The notes under the pieces are model-generated. The model saw only the letters and a list, made by a program, of their open reading frames with translations. It ran no database searches and was not told the origin of the DNA. The position numbers and the translations under genes were made by a program. A stretch of 37,607 nucleotides of DNA from Rhodopseudomonas sp. BR0M22 (lineage in GTDB: Bacteria > Pseudomonadota > Alphaproteobacteria > Rhizobiales > Xanthobacteraceae): contig NZ_QUMK01000057.1 of assembly GCF_010907035.1 (NCBI RefSeq), forward strand, positions 1 through 37,607, in the 5' to 3' direction. Positions 8,519-18,220 of this stretch are shown here, in pieces (position 1 is the stretch's first letter; each line of letters begins with the position of its first letter).

Positions 8519-9694
8519 ATGAGTTCGATCCACACACCGGGCGCCAATTTCCTCTGGTTCCTGCCGACCCATGGCGACGGGCACTATCTCGGCACGAGCG
8601 CCGGCGGCCGCGAGGTCGATTTCGGCTATCTGCGCCAGATCGCACAGGCGGCCGACCAACTCGGCTATTTCGGCGTACTGTTGCCGACCGGGCGGAGCTG
8701 CGAAGATTCCTGGGTGGTCGCCTCCGCGGTGGCGCCGTGGACCGAGCGGCTCCGTTACCTGGTCGCCGTCCGACCCGGCCTGCAATCGCCCAGCGTCGCG
8801 GCCCGAATGACGGCGACGCTGGATCGCCTGATCGGCGGCCGGCTGCTGATTAACGTCGTCACCGGCGGCGATCCGGTCGAGAATAAAGGCGACGGCGTGT
8901 TCCTGTCCCACGACGAGCGCTACGAGGTGACGCGCGAATTTCTCAACGTCTATTCGGATCTGCTATCCGGCAAGACCGTCAACGTCGCCGGCAAGCACAT
9001 CACCATCGAGGACGGCCGATTGCTGTTTCCGCCGGCGCAGAGCCCTCGGCCGCCGCTGTATTTCGGCGGATCGTCGGACGCCGGCATCGACGTCGCCGCC
9101 GACACCGTCGACAAATATCTGACCTGGGGCGAGCCGCCGGCGCAGGTTGCCGACAAGGTTGCCCGCGTTCGCGCTGTCGCGGAGCCGCGCGGCCGCAAGC
9201 TGTCGTTCGGCATCCGGCTGCATGTGATTGTGCGCGAGACCAACGAGGCCGCCTGGGCCGCCGCCGACGACCTGATCCGCTACGTCACCGACGACACCAT
9301 CGCGGCGGCGCAGAAGGTGTTCGCGCGGATGGATTCGGTCGGGCAGCAGCGGATGTCGGAACTGCACGGCGGGCGACGCGACAAGCTGGAAATCAGCCCC
9401 AATCTGTGGGCCGGCGTCGGCCTCGTCCGCGGCGGCGCGGGCACCGCGCTCGTCGGCGATCCGCAGACCGTGGCGGCACGGATCAAGGAATATCAGGAGG
9501 TCGGCATCGATACCTTCATCCTGTCCGGCTACCCGCACCTGGAGGAGGCGTATCGCTTCGCCGAGCTGGTGTTCCCGCTGGTGAAGCCGCAGCACGAAGG
9601 CAACGTCACCAGGCTGCGCGCCAACACCGGCCCGTTCGGCGAGACCATCGCCAACGAACACGTCCCCCAAGCCAAACAGGCAGCCAAACCATGA
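8519..9694 (+). CDS. ssuD: FMNH2-dependent alkanesulfonate monooxygenase
   Basis: A 391-residue flavin-dependent monooxygenase of the bacterial luciferase superfamily. It cleaves the C-S bond of alkanesulfonates to give aldehyde and sulfite, using FMNH2 and O2. Diagnostic stretches are [15 protein letters not shown] at the N-terminus, [16 protein letters not shown] with the active-site Cys region, [16 protein letters not shown], and [11 protein letters not shown]. The length fits SsuD (about 380-390). The ATG at 8519 follows AGGGAG at proper spacing. It ends in an ATGA overlap with ssuC, so the operon is tightly coupled. Reduced flavin is probably supplied by the reductase encoded at 11365-11937. 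Confidence 0.95.
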   Translation: MSSIHTPGANFLWFLPTHGDGHYLGTSAGGREVDFGYLRQIAQAADQLGYFGVLLPTGRSCEDSWVVASAVAPWTERLRYLVAVRPGLQSPSVAARMTATLDRLIGGRLLINVVTGGDPVENKGDGVFLSHDERYEVTREFLNVYSDLLSGKTVNVAGKHITIEDGRLLFPPAQSPRPPLYFGGSSDAGIDVAADTVDKYLTWGEPPAQVADKVARVRAVAEPRGRKLSFGIRLHVIVRETNEAAWAAADDLIRYVTDDTIAAAQKVFARMDSVGQQRMSELHGGRRDKLEISPNLWAGVGLVRGGAGTALVGDPQTVAARIKEYQEVGIDTFILSGYPHLEEAYRFAELVFPLVKPQHEGNVTRLRANTGPFGETIANEHVPQAKQAAKP

Positions 9695-10497
9695 GCCTTG
9701 TCGAAACGCTCGCCCGCCCGCGCGCCTGGCGCCTGCCGCGCCCCGACGGCCTGATCCAGTGGATCGTGCCGCTGCTGATCATCCTTGTCTGGCAGGCCGC
9801 CTGCATGTTCGGGCTGGTCTCGGCGCGGGTGCTGCCCGCGCCGACCGACGTGGTCGTCGCCGGGTGGAAGCTGCTGCAGTCCGGCGATCTGGCAAAGAAC
9901 ATCTGGGTCAGCTTCTGGCGCGCCTCGGTCGGCTTCGCTATCGGCGGCGCGATCGGCTTCGCCTTCGGCCTTGCCAACGGCCTGTCCAGCCTCAGCTCGA
10001 AGCTGTCGGACACGACGCTGCAGATGGTCCGCAACGTGCCGCATCTGGCGCTGATTCCGCTGGTGATCCTCTGGTTCGGCATCGACGAGCAGGCCAAGCT
10101 GTTCCTGGTCGCGCTCGGCGTGTTCTTCCCGATCTACCTGAACACGCTGCACGGCATCCGCACCGTCGATCCGCAACTGATCGAGATGGGCCGGATCTAC
10201 GGCATGAGCAATCTCGAGCTGTTCCGCCGGGTGATCTTCCCAGGCGCCCTGCCCTCGGTCTTCGTCGGCGTCCGCTTCGCGCTCGGCATCATGTGGCTCA
10301 CGCTGATCGTCGCCGAGACCATCGCGGCCTCGTCCGGCCTCGGCTACATGGCAATGCAGGCACGCGAATTCATGCTGATCGACGTCGTGGTGCTCAGCAT
10401 CTTGATCTACGCCCTGCTGGGCAAGGCCGCCGACAGCGCCTCGCGCCTGCTCGAACGCCTGACCCTGTCCTGGCATCCGGCGTTCCAGAAGAGCTGA
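9691..10497 (+). CDS. ssuC: Aliphatic sulfonate ABC transporter permease
   Basis: A 268-residue inner-membrane permease of the binding-protein-dependent (BPD_transp_1) type with about six hydrophobic helices. The first is [19 protein letters not shown]. The EAA loop that docks the ATPase is visible as [24 protein letters not shown]. Its start overlaps the ssuD stop by ATGA, and ssuB follows 8 nt after its end. Family and position both support an SsuC role in importing alkanesulfonates. Confidence 0.93.
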   Translation: MSLVETLARPRAWRLPRPDGLIQWIVPLLIILVWQAACMFGLVSARVLPAPTDVVVAGWKLLQSGDLAKNIWVSFWRASVGFAIGGAIGFAFGLANGLSSLSSKLSDTTLQMVRNVPHLALIPLVILWFGIDEQAKLFLVALGVFFPIYLNTLHGIRTVDPQLIEMGRIYGMSNLELFRRVIFPGALPSVFVGVRFALGIMWLTLIVAETIAASSGLGYMAMQAREFMLIDVVVLSILIYALLGKAADSASRLLERLTLSWHPAFQKS

Positions 10498-10505
10498 GGC
10501 GGGCG

Positions 10506-11357
10506 ATGTTGGAAGCGCTTCACTACATCCTCGCCGACAGTCGGGCCACCGAGGACGACCGGGTGGACACCGTGTCCGCCCCGACTGCGGCGCGCCGGAC
10601 CGGCGATGCCGCGACCCGCGGCCTGTCGCTGACTATCCGCGGGTTGCGCAAATCGTTCGGCGACAACGACGTACTTCGCGGCATCGACCTGCACATTCCT
10701 GCCGGACAATTCGTCACCATTGTCGGCAAGAGCGGTTGCGGCAAGAGCACACTGCTGCGGCTGATCGCGGGACTCGACGCCCCCACCGGCGGCAGCATCG
10801 CATTCGGCGAGCAGCGTCAGCAGGGCGATGTCCGCGTCATGTTCCAGGAGCCGCGGCTGCTACCGTGGGCGCGGGTGCTGTCCAATGTCGAGGTCGGACT
10901 CGGCGCCACCCGCAACTCGCCCGACGCGCGCAACCGCGCCGACGCCGCACTGATCGAGGTCGGTCTGGACGACAAGCGCAGCCAGTGGCCGGCGGTATTG
11001 TCCGGCGGCCAGAAACAGCGCGTGGCGCTGGCCCGCGCGCTGGTCAGCCAGCCGCGCGTGCTGGCGTTCGACGAGCCGCTCGGCGCGCTCGATGCGCTGA
11101 CCCGCATAGCGATGCAGCGGCTGCTCGAACAGGTCTGGACGGATCAGGGCTTCACCGCGATCCTGGTGACGCACGACGTCGCGGAAGCGGTCGCGCTCGC
11201 CGACCGTGTGCTGGTGATCGAGGACGGCCGGATCTCCAATGACATTCTGGTCGACCTTCCACGTCCGCGCCAGCGCGGCTCGGCGCAACTCGCGGCGCTC
11301 GAAGGCGAGATCCTCCGCGATCTATTGAAGGGCTCCGAGGGAGCCTTCGAACTGTGA
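10506..11357 (+). CDS. ssuB: Aliphatic sulfonate ABC transporter ATP-binding protein
   Basis: A 283-residue ABC ATPase. It has a Walker A motif ([10 protein letters not shown]), Q-loop ([11 protein letters not shown], typical of SsuB/TauB), signature LSGGQKQR, Walker [12 protein letters not shown] and H-loop LVTHD. About 40 residues precede the ATPase core, somewhat longer than E. coli SsuB; an internal start further downstream cannot be excluded, but the ATG at 10506 has GAGGCGGG upstream. The frame is also open before this ATG through ssuC, but that upstream part is antisense-like noise. It powers SsuC and follows it in the operon. Confidence 0.93.
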   Translation: MLEALHYILADSRATEDDRVDTVSAPTAARRTGDAATRGLSLTIRGLRKSFGDNDVLRGIDLHIPAGQFVTIVGKSGCGKSTLLRLIAGLDAPTGGSIAFGEQRQQGDVRVMFQEPRLLPWARVLSNVEVGLGATRNSPDARNRADAALIEVGLDDKRSQWPAVLSGGQKQRVALARALVSQPRVLAFDEPLGALDALTRIAMQRLLEQVWTDQGFTAILVTHDVAEAVALADRVLVIEDGRISNDILVDLPRPRQRGSAQLAALEGEILRDLLKGSEGAFEL

Positions 11358-11364
11358 GGCCGCG

Positions 11365-11937
11365 ATGACTCTCCTATGCCGCGGCGACAGCTTCAAATCA
11401 GCTGCGCCGGCCGATTTCGCCCAAGCGATGCGCCAGCTCGCCAGCGGCGTCAGCGTGGTCACTGCCGGCGCGGGCAGCGAACGCATCGGCATGACCGCGA
11501 CCGCTGTCACCTCGCTATCGGCAACGCCGCCGTCCGTCATCGTCTGCCTGAATCAGCGCTCGTCAGCGGGCCCGCTGCTGGCACGGAGCCGTACCTTCGC
11601 GGTCAATATTCTCGCGGCCGATCAGATCGAGATCGGCGAACGCTTCGCCGGCAAAGGCGGACTGAAGGGCGCGGCGCGGTTCGCCGCCGGCGTATGGAGC
11701 ACGGGCGTCTCCGGCGCGCCAGTGCTGAGCGGATCGCTGGCGACGATCGAGTGCGAACTCGAGGAACTCCTCGAGCGCCACACCCACGCGATCCTCATCG
11801 GACGCGTCATCCACACCGCGACGCTGCCGCGAAAATCCTCGCTGACCTACTGGCAGGGCGGCTACGTGGCGATAGACCGCGACGAAGACTTGCTGCGGCT
11901 CGCCGAAGTGAGCGTACCGAGCCACAAATACGACTGA
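11365..11937 (+). CDS. Flavin reductase (HpaC/DIM6-type), likely FMNH2 supplier to SsuD
   Basis: A 190-residue flavin reductase-like domain protein. It carries the FAQAMRQLASGVSVVT start, IGMTATAVTSLSATPPSVIVCLN flavin-binding region and a C-terminal GGYVAIDR typical of the HpaC/short-chain flavin reductase family. It is not related by sequence to E. coli SsuE (flavodoxin-like fold) but sits in the SsuE position, 7 nt after ssuB, so it probably provides reduced FMN to SsuD. Flavin preference (FMN or FAD) and the NAD(P)H donor cannot be read from the sequence. Confidence 0.88.
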   Translation: MTLLCRGDSFKSAAPADFAQAMRQLASGVSVVTAGAGSERIGMTATAVTSLSATPPSVIVCLNQRSSAGPLLARSRTFAVNILAADQIEIGERFAGKGGLKGAARFAAGVWSTGVSGAPVLSGSLATIECELEELLERHTHAILIGRVIHTATLPRKSSLTYWQGGYVAIDRDEDLLRLAEVSVPSHKYD

Positions 11938-12159
11938 CGGCTCGCGACACGAAACTACGCCCGCATCGGCTTCGCGTTTCGCACGGCACGACGCTGACCT
12001 CACCCGGCTCAATTCAGACACGAAATACCCGAGAACGATTCAACTGATCGCGGAAGGCGTAAAGAATAGTTTGTACTTGGTCAGGCGATCTTTGGAATTC
12101 ACGCGGCCGATGTTCCCGCCTCTAATAATTGCCCATCAACGGATCGTCGGAGCCATCAC

Positions 12160-13113
12160 ATGATCACATCGCGCAGATCGCTGTTCGCCCTCGCCTTCGC
12201 CGCCTTCACCGCATCCGCTGTCGCGCCGGTAGTCGCGGCCGAGCTGAGGGAGGTTCGGATCGGCTTTCAGAAGGCGGGCATTCAACCCGCGGTCAAGGAA
12301 CGCGGGATTCTCGAAGCGGCGCTGAAGGAGAAAGGTCTCACGGTGAAGTGGGTCGAGTTCGCATTCGGCCCGCCTTTGCTCGAGGCCCTCAACACCGGCA
12401 ATATCGATTTCGGCTACACCGGCGACACTCCGCCGATCTTCGCGCAGGCAGCCACCGCCAACCTGCTCTACGTCGCGGCGTTGCCGGGCTCCGGCAAGAA
12501 CGAAGGCATCGTCGTGCCGGCAAATTCGCCGATCAAGACCGCCGTCGACCTGAAGGGTAAGCGGCTCGCGATTCCGAAGGGCTCGAGCGCGCACAACACC
12601 GCCGTAGCGATCCTCGAGAAGGCAGGGTTGCAGTTCTCCGACGTGACCCCGGTCTACCTCGCACCGGCCGACGGCACAGCGGCTTTCGCGGGCGGCACCG
12701 TCGATGCCTGGTCGATCTGGGATCCATATCTGGCGCTGGCGGAAAAGAGCGGCGCGCGGGTCGTCAATTTCGCCGGCGACGCACATGAGTCGATCGGCTT
12801 CTTCCTTGCCAATCGTGAATTTACCAACGCGCATGGCGACGTCGTCGCGCTGCTGAATCAGTCCTTCGCCAAGGAATCCGAATGGGCCAACGGTCACCGC
12901 GACGAGATCACCAAATCGCTCGCCGCCTCGACCGGCGTCGATCCGGCCGTGGTGAAGATCCTGGTCGATCGCTCGAACTTCGAGGTCACTCCGGTGTCCG
13001 AAAAATACATCGAGGAGCAGCAGAAGACCGCCGACCGGTTTCACAAGCTCGGCCTGATCCCGAAGCAGATCAACGTCCGCGACATCGTCTGGAAGTGGTC
13101 GCCGGCGTCCTGA
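12160..13113 (+). CDS. Second aliphatic sulfonate-type ABC substrate-binding protein
   Basis: A 317-residue SsuA-family protein with a Sec-type signal peptide (SLFALAFAAFTASAVAPVVAA) and a mature start near ELREVRIGFQKAG. It shares motifs with the first SsuA: VKWVEFAFGPPLLEALNTG, KGSSAHNTAV and [17 protein letters not shown]. It is separated from the flavin reductase gene by 222 bp, so it may have its own promoter; no permease or ATPase accompanies it. It probably feeds the same SsuBC with a different substrate range, perhaps sulfonates or sulfate esters. It ends before a strong hairpin at 13159-13184. Confidence 0.88.
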   Translation: MITSRRSLFALAFAAFTASAVAPVVAAELREVRIGFQKAGIQPAVKERGILEAALKEKGLTVKWVEFAFGPPLLEALNTGNIDFGYTGDTPPIFAQAATANLLYVAALPGSGKNEGIVVPANSPIKTAVDLKGKRLAIPKGSSAHNTAVAILEKAGLQFSDVTPVYLAPADGTAAFAGGTVDAWSIWDPYLALAEKSGARVVNFAGDAHESIGFFLANREFTNAHGDVVALLNQSFAKESEWANGHRDEITKSLAASTGVDPAVVKILVDRSNFEVTPVSEKYIEEQQKTADRFHKLGLIPKQINVRDIVWKWSPAS

Positions 13114-13158
13114 CCGCCGCGGCAAGCGCACCCACACCGCTCAGGCAACAAATACAAA

Positions 13159-13184
13159 CGGCCGGACCGATTGAGGTCCGGCCG
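13159..13184. terminator. Perfect 10-bp stem hairpin between convergent operons
   Basis: Arms CGGCCGGACC and GGTCCGGCCG are exact complements around a 6-nt GATTGA loop. The hairpin lies 45 bp after the second ssuA-type gene and 106 bp from the end of the convergent marK gene. The tail (GTTGCTT) is only modestly T-rich, so it could work as a terminator for one or both directions. The position and perfect stem support that role. Confidence 0.75.
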
Positions 13185-13290
13185 GTTGCTTGTGCCGATG
13201 GGCCGCCGCCGCAGAGGGCAAGGCGCCGTCAAACGCAATCGGCGGCGCTGTAGCGCCGCCGATCCCCCTTCCGCCCGATCCGGCCCGACG

Positions 13291-14673
13291 TCACGCGCTG
13301 TGGCTGACGACCGTGCTGTAGATCCTCTCGAGCAGCGACAGCGCGCCGCGATAGCCGACATAGCTGCGCGACAGAACGACCTCGTAGGACGCCGGAAACC
13401 CGACCTCGATCAGCGAGCCCTTCATCTCCTTGACCAGATCGCGCTCCCAGGTGGTCCCGAAGATGATCGGCGGCTTGTGGCCGAAATCCGCCTTCCGGAT
13501 CGCATCGTGGATCAGATAGCTGTCCTCGATGAAGTCGATCTCGACCGAGACGTCGTGATCGATCGCACGGAACTGCTCGCGGATCGAGTCGCGGTGTTCG
13601 ACCGGCGGATCCTCGGTGACGATCTGCTTGGCCGGGATCAGGCCGAGCTGGGTGACCAGAAACTTCGTCAGCGCCAGATTGTAGGCGCTGTCGCCGATCA
13701 CCGCGAACCGCGCCGGCAGGCCCCACCAATACTCCGAATAGAAATCGGTGAAGCCATCGATGTAATTGTAGTACCGCGTCTCTTCACGCACGATCACCTG
13801 TTCGACCGGCTCGGCCGGCAGCCCTGCGAACGCGGCGACCTGACGCAGGAATTCGCCGCTCTGGCGCGCACCGATCGGCAGCACCGGAAGATGCAGGAAC
13901 GGCTGGTCGTAGCGTTCTTCCAGCAGTTTCGCGGTCGCGAGCCCGAGCCACGGCGAAAGCACCAGATTGAACTGCGCCCGCGGAATGTCACGCCATTCGC
14001 TCAACCCGGCAGAGTCCGGGCCGAACAGCACGTTGACCTTGAGCCCGATGCTCTCGAGCAGTCGCTTGATCTCCTCCAGGTCGCCGCGCCAGAACGTGTT
14101 CTGGTACGGCAGCAGTGACCACAGATTGACCAGTCCCTGCTCGCGCACGCCGTCCCACGGCCCGAGATACTGCTCGATGATTGCCCGCGTCACCGCCTCG
14201 TGGCCGGTGAAATTGTTGCCACGAAAGCCACCCGTCTCGGCATAGACGATCGGCACGCCCTTCTTCTGGAAATCGCGCACCACAGAGCCGACGTCGTCGC
14301 CGACGAGATCCGGGATGCAGCCGGTCAGCACCACGAACAGGTCGGCGTCGAGCACGGTCTGCGAGGACTCGATCAGCTCGCGCAGCCGGTCGGCACCGCC
14401 GAAGATCACCTCACGCTGCGACGCGTTGGTGCTGGGCACCACAGGGCCGCCACCGTAGCCGCTGCCCTGGAAGCCGTTGTAGAAGGCGAGGTTCATGTAC
14501 TGCTTGTCGGCGCAGCCGGGACCGCAATGGGTGATCGGCACGACCCGCGGGATGGCCGCGGCACTCTGCATCGCGCCGATCGCACAGACGTAGCGCACCA
14601 GTTCAATCGGGCCAGATTTGTCGGCGTCCGGCGTGATCTCGGTCGGGCGCGACTTGAGAGCGAGTATGGCCAT
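13291..14673 (-). CDS. marK: Methylthio-alkane reductase component 1, beta (K) subunit
   Basis: A 460-residue NifK-like protein. P-cluster-type cysteines are C30 (RYVCAIGAM), C54 (CGPGCADKQ) and C119 (LTGCIPDLVGDD). Family features include EVIFGGADRL, TGGFRGNNFTGHEA and LPYQNTFWRGDLEEIKRLLESIGL. It is last in a marB-marH-marD-marK order identical to that known for the Rhodospirillum rubrum methylthio-alkane reductase, which reduces volatile organic sulfur compounds such as dimethyl sulfide and 2-methylthioethanol to methanethiol plus methane or ethylene. It starts 10 nt after marD and pairs with MarD in a heterotetramer. The mar assignment rests on operon order and family, not on a measured alignment. 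Confidence 0.85.
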   Translation of the reverse strand: MAILALKSRPTEITPDADKSGPIELVRYVCAIGAMQSAAAIPRVVPITHCGPGCADKQYMNLAFYNGFQGSGYGGGPVVPSTNASQREVIFGGADRLRELIESSQTVLDADLFVVLTGCIPDLVGDDVGSVVRDFQKKGVPIVYAETGGFRGNNFTGHEAVTRAIIEQYLGPWDGVREQGLVNLWSLLPYQNTFWRGDLEEIKRLLESIGLKVNVLFGPDSAGLSEWRDIPRAQFNLVLSPWLGLATAKLLEERYDQPFLHLPVLPIGARQSGEFLRQVAAFAGLPAEPVEQVIVREETRYYNYIDGFTDFYSEYWWGLPARFAVIGDSAYNLALTKFLVTQLGLIPAKQIVTEDPPVEHRDSIREQFRAIDHDVSVEIDFIEDSYLIHDAIRKADFGHKPPIIFGTTWERDLVKEMKGSLIEVGFPASYEVVLSRSYVGYRGALSLLERIYSTVVSHSA

Positions 14674-14683
14674 TAGGTGTCCT

Positions 14684-16195
14684 CTAGGCGACGGCTGCGC
14701 GAGACAGCGCGAACGGGTCCGTCTGCGCCAGCCAGGATTGCTTGTAGGGAAGGCTCACACGCCGCGCGATGTCCTGATGGAACTTGCGATGCTGCAGCGC
14801 CGCCAGGATCGACTCGCCGAGATTGACCATGCCCTGATAGCCGAGCGCATGATGCTCGTCGCCGAGCGGAATCGCCGGAATGCCGAGACGGGCAGCCAGC
14901 GGCGCAAGGCCGTTGTGGCGAATGATGATGAAGTCCGGCTTGACCCGCTGCAGCAGATTGTAGAACTGGTACTGCTGCCGATTGCCGACGGTGAAGTGTC
15001 TGACGTCGCCATAGTTCTCGACCAGATGGCCGAGCGAGTCCTGGCGCGGATCCTCGCTGTCGTAGACCGGGTCGTGGTGGAACACGAGCGAGCCGTCGAC
15101 CTCGACGCCGATCTCGCGCAGCACGCCGATCAGCCCGTGCGAATAGGCCGAGCCGGTGGCGACGTAGCCCTTGAGGCCTTTCAGCTTCGGCCGCAATTCG
15201 TCGAGCAGCGGCTTCACCCGCGCGTGCTCACGCGCGATGTAGTTCTCGGCCTGTGCCTCCCGGCCCGTGACGCGGGCGAGTTCGCGCAGCCAAGCGTCGG
15301 TTCCGGGAAAGCCGTAGGGCTGCGGCGCCTTGATCTGCTCGACTCCGAAGTCCTGCTCCAGCGCGGTCGCCAAATATGTCCCGAGCGTGTAGCAGAAGCT
15401 CACGGTCGCCCGCGCCTCCGACATCTGCGCCAGTTGCTCCACGGTCGACATATCGACGACGTAGTTCACCCGCAGCCCGAGCTCAGCCAGCATCGGGGTG
15501 AACACGTCGGTACCCCACAGATTGATGACGTTGATCAAATCGTCCTGACGCTTCTCCGGATTCTTGCGCACGATCTGCCGCAGGATGCCGTGCTGCGTGG
15601 CGTCGAATCCGGTCGACCAGTGCTTCGACTTGAAGCCCTCGCAATGCAGTGGGATCACCGGCACGCCGAACTCGGCTTCCAGCGCGCGGGCGACGCTCTC
15701 GACGTCATCGCCGATGATGCCGCTGGCGCAGGAGGTGGCGATGAACACCGCGTTCGGCTGGTGCCGTTCGAACGCGGCGCGGATCGCGACGGCCAGCTTG
15801 TCCACGCCGCCATAGACCATGTCGCGCTCGCGCAGATTGGTCGAGATGAAGCGGATGTTCTGCACCGGCAGGCCACGCATCGCCAGACCGTTGCGGTAGA
15901 TCGAATTGTAGATCACCTGCCCGGCTCCGCAGCCGATCGGCGAATGCTGGATCAGCACGGCGTCGCGGATGTTGCCGGCCTGGCATTCGACCATCTGCTC
16001 GCTGCACACCGATCCCTGGGTGAAGGGACCTTCCAGCTCGCAGATCCGCCGCGCCTTGGAGCCGCACCCACCGCAGTCGCCACGCGAAAATGCCGATTCA
16101 TCGGCGAGCTTCGATGCCGTGCCGTCCCAGCCGATGATGGTGCCGAGCCGCTGCTCGCGGGTCTCGACGGTCGAGGTCTTGAGATTGAGCGTCAT
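14684..16195 (-). CDS. marD: Methylthio-alkane reductase component 1, alpha (D) subunit
   Basis: A 503-residue NifD/NifE-like protein expected to carry the catalytic cofactor. P-cluster-type cysteines are C64 (GSVCSEQ), C89 (PIGCGAGQ) and C156 (TSCASGIIGDD). C268 in SFCYTLGTYLATALE aligns with the NifD/NifE cofactor cysteine. H448-H449 in DEHHALGYQGM sit where NifE carries its ERHHAYAGY motif. An extra CGGC cluster at residues 41-44 plus C52 lies at the N-terminus. A CEGFKSKHWSTG stretch (185-196) recalls the NifE CEGFRS-type region. The gene lies 55 nt after marH. The cofactor should derive from the NifB-like MarB. A paralogue at 21613-23118 differs at the H448-H449 position. Confidence 0.87.
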   Translation of the reverse strand: MTLNLKTSTVETREQRLGTIIGWDGTASKLADESAFSRGDCGGCGSKARRICELEGPFTQGSVCSEQMVECQAGNIRDAVLIQHSPIGCGAGQVIYNSIYRNGLAMRGLPVQNIRFISTNLRERDMVYGGVDKLAVAIRAAFERHQPNAVFIATSCASGIIGDDVESVARALEAEFGVPVIPLHCEGFKSKHWSTGFDATQHGILRQIVRKNPEKRQDDLINVINLWGTDVFTPMLAELGLRVNYVVDMSTVEQLAQMSEARATVSFCYTLGTYLATALEQDFGVEQIKAPQPYGFPGTDAWLRELARVTGREAQAENYIAREHARVKPLLDELRPKLKGLKGYVATGSAYSHGLIGVLREIGVEVDGSLVFHHDPVYDSEDPRQDSLGHLVENYGDVRHFTVGNRQQYQFYNLLQRVKPDFIIIRHNGLAPLAARLGIPAIPLGDEHHALGYQGMVNLGESILAALQHRKFHQDIARRVSLPYKQSWLAQTDPFALSRAAVA

Positions 16196-16250
16196 CCCGG
16201 ATGCTCCGCAGGTGATGGGAAAAGGCTGATGGTTTGTGCCCGATCGCGGA

Positions 16251-17126
16251 CTAGGCGATCTCGCGGCTGCGCTCCGCTTCCGCCCGCTCGGCCGCGACCA
16301 GATGATCGGCCCAGCGCGCCGACCACTCCCGCAGCTGCTGTGGATTGAGCGGCGTCGGCACCTTGGACTCGGTATGGTCTGCTATGCGCTTGGCGAGCTG
16401 CCGATAGACGTCGGCCTGTGCCGACTGCGGCGCCGCCTCGATCGTCGTGCGCCCGCTCAGCTCGGCCTGCGTGACCGTCAGCGAGCGCGGCACATACTGC
16501 ACGATCGGCGTATCGGTGCGGGCGGCGAAATCGTCGATGATCTCGCGCTGGAACTCGGTGTTGATCGAATTGGCGATGATGCCGCCGAGCAGCGCGCCAC
16601 CCGAGTTCGAAAATCGCTCGATGCCGCGGAATAGGTTGTTGGCGGCGTAGATCGCCATGAAATCCGACGACGACACCGTGAAGACGTGCTCGGCGATGCC
16701 CTCGCGCACCGGCACGGCGAAGCCGCCGCACACCACGTCGCCGAGCACGTCGTAGATCACGATGTCGATGTTCAATTCCTCGAACACGCGCTGCTGTTTC
16801 AGCAGTTCCACCGCCGTGATGATGCCGCGGCCGGCGCAGCCGACGCCGGGCTGCGGACCACCGGCCTCGACACAATAAATGCCTCCGAAGCCTTCGAAGA
16901 TCGCCTCATAGGCATCGACGCGCCGCCGCTCCGCCAGGAGATCGAGCACCGAGGGAATGTATTCGCCGCCGCGCAAGGTGTTGGTGGAGTCGGCCTTCGG
17001 ATCGGCGCCGAATTGCATCACCTTGTAGCCGGCCTCGGCCAGCGCGGCGCTGATGTTGGAGGTGGTGGTCGACTTGCCGATGCCGCCTTTGCCGTAGATC
17101 GCGATCTGTTTCAGCTTCCTGGCCAT
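16251..17126 (-). CDS. marH: Methylthio-alkane reductase iron protein (NifH-like)
   Basis: A 291-residue dimeric Fe-protein ATPase with P-loop GKGGIGKST (12-20) and [4Fe-4S] ligands C97 (GVGCAGRG) and C133 ([10 protein letters not shown]). The ATG at 17126 is chosen because it is preceded by GGAGA and the family's conserved sequence begins at once ([10 protein letters not shown]). A longer open frame to 17231 adds residues unlike any NifH and would overlap marB. It lies 34 nt after marB. It should donate electrons to MarDK and probably to the second D/K pair, which has no reductase gene of its own nearby. Confidence 0.92.
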   Translation of the reverse strand: MARKLKQIAIYGKGGIGKSTTTSNISAALAEAGYKVMQFGADPKADSTNTLRGGEYIPSVLDLLAERRRVDAYEAIFEGFGGIYCVEAGGPQPGVGCAGRGIITAVELLKQQRVFEELNIDIVIYDVLGDVVCGGFAVPVREGIAEHVFTVSSSDFMAIYAANNLFRGIERFSNSGGALLGGIIANSINTEFQREIIDDFAARTDTPIVQYVPRSLTVTQAELSGRTTIEAAPQSAQADVYRQLAKRIADHTESKVPTPLNPQQLREWSARWADHLVAAERAEAERSREIA

Positions 17127-17160
17127 GTGGCTTCTCCAGTTGGATGTCGGACGAACGGCT

Positions 17161-18123
17161 TCAGCCGTGTGAGAAAGTCGGCTCGGCGCTGATGCCGTCG
17201 CCGTAAAGCTGGGCGGCGTAGTCGCTGACACCGGGAATGCCGCAGGCGTCCGCGCGGCAGCGCTGGCAATGCGTGAACACCCGCAGATGCCGTTCGGCCG
17301 CGCGGCGTGCGGCGTGACGCATCAGCATTCCGGGTGCCGGCAGACCTGCGAAGCCGTGTTGCGGGATCAACGGGATGATGTTGATCAGATGCGCACCCGC
17401 GGCGGCGACCCGTTCGGCGACCGCCCCGATGTGGTCGTCGTTGAGGGTTGGGATCAGCACGGTGTTGACCTTGATGGTCAGACCGAGCGCCGCAGCGCGG
17501 GCGATGCCGTCGAGCTGATTGGCGATCAGCCTTTCGGCGGCGGCGACGTCGTCCAGGCGCTTACGCTGCCAAGCGATCTTCGGTGTGATCCGCGCCTGGA
17601 TCAGCGGATCGACCGAGTTGACGGTGACCGTCAGCGTCCGAACGCCGACCGCGGCGATGTCGTCGATCCGCTCCGGCAGCATCAGGCCATTGGTCGACAG
17701 GCACAGCACCAGATCCGGCCAGCGCGCGTGCACACCCGCGAAGGTGCGCAGCGCATGCGGCGTCGCCAGCGGATCGCCCGGCCCGGCGATGCCGACGACG
17801 TTGATGGTCGGACACAGCGCGAGCGCACGGTCGACGATGTCGACCGCCTGCTCCGGCGTCAACAGGCGCGTCGCCACGCCCGGACGCTGGTCGCGACGAT
17901 TAAAATCGCGAATGCAGAACGCGCAGTCGATGTTGCAGCCGGGGCTGACCGGAAGGTGCAGCCGCGCGCTGCGTGAATGACCCTCAGCCGTGGTACTGAA
18001 GCACGGATGGCGGCCCTCCAGTGCGGGAAACGCCGGCGTCGACGCCACCATGCGCATCGTCTGCGCCGGACAGGCACTTGCGCCCCCGACCGCATCTGGG
18101 ACGATGTTCGATGTACTATCCAT
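17161..18123 (-). CDS. marB: NifB-like radical SAM cofactor-maturation protein of the mar operon
   Basis: A 320-residue NifB-type radical SAM protein with CX3CX2C at C63, C67 and C70 (CNIDCAFC), GIAGPGDPLA as the SAM-binding strand, STNGLMLPE, and a C-terminal HCQRCRADACG matching the NifB CRQCRADAVG box. It ends soon after this box, with no fused NifX-like domain, as in short NifBs. In nitrogenase systems this enzyme builds the carbide-centred 8Fe cluster (NifB-co); here it should supply the Mar cofactor precursor. It is the first gene of marBHDK, downstream of the element at 18221-18297. The ATG at 18123 has a weak ribosome binding site, so a downstream start is possible. Confidence 0.88.
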   Translation of the reverse strand: MDSTSNIVPDAVGGASACPAQTMRMVASTPAFPALEGRHPCFSTTAEGHSRSARLHLPVSPGCNIDCAFCIRDFNRRDQRPGVATRLLTPEQAVDIVDRALALCPTINVVGIAGPGDPLATPHALRTFAGVHARWPDLVLCLSTNGLMLPERIDDIAAVGVRTLTVTVNSVDPLIQARITPKIAWQRKRLDDVAAAERLIANQLDGIARAAALGLTIKVNTVLIPTLNDDHIGAVAERVAAAGAHLINIIPLIPQHGFAGLPAPGMLMRHAARRAAERHLRVFTHCQRCRADACGIPGVSDYAAQLYGDGISAEPTFSHG

Positions 18124-18220
18124 CTGTTACTGCGCCAATTCCCGTTTCTCGTCCGCACAACAATAGAGCGATCGCTGCACGACGCCACGACATGACACCT
18201 GACTCGTAGCTCAAACTTCC

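Noticed and set aside
13291-18123. Molybdenum, vanadium or iron-only nitrogenase (nif, vnf, anf) identity
   Set aside because: D and K lengths and motifs fit the Mar-type group. No nifEN, nifV, nifS, anfG/vnfG or similar genes are present, and the neighbours are sulfur genes.
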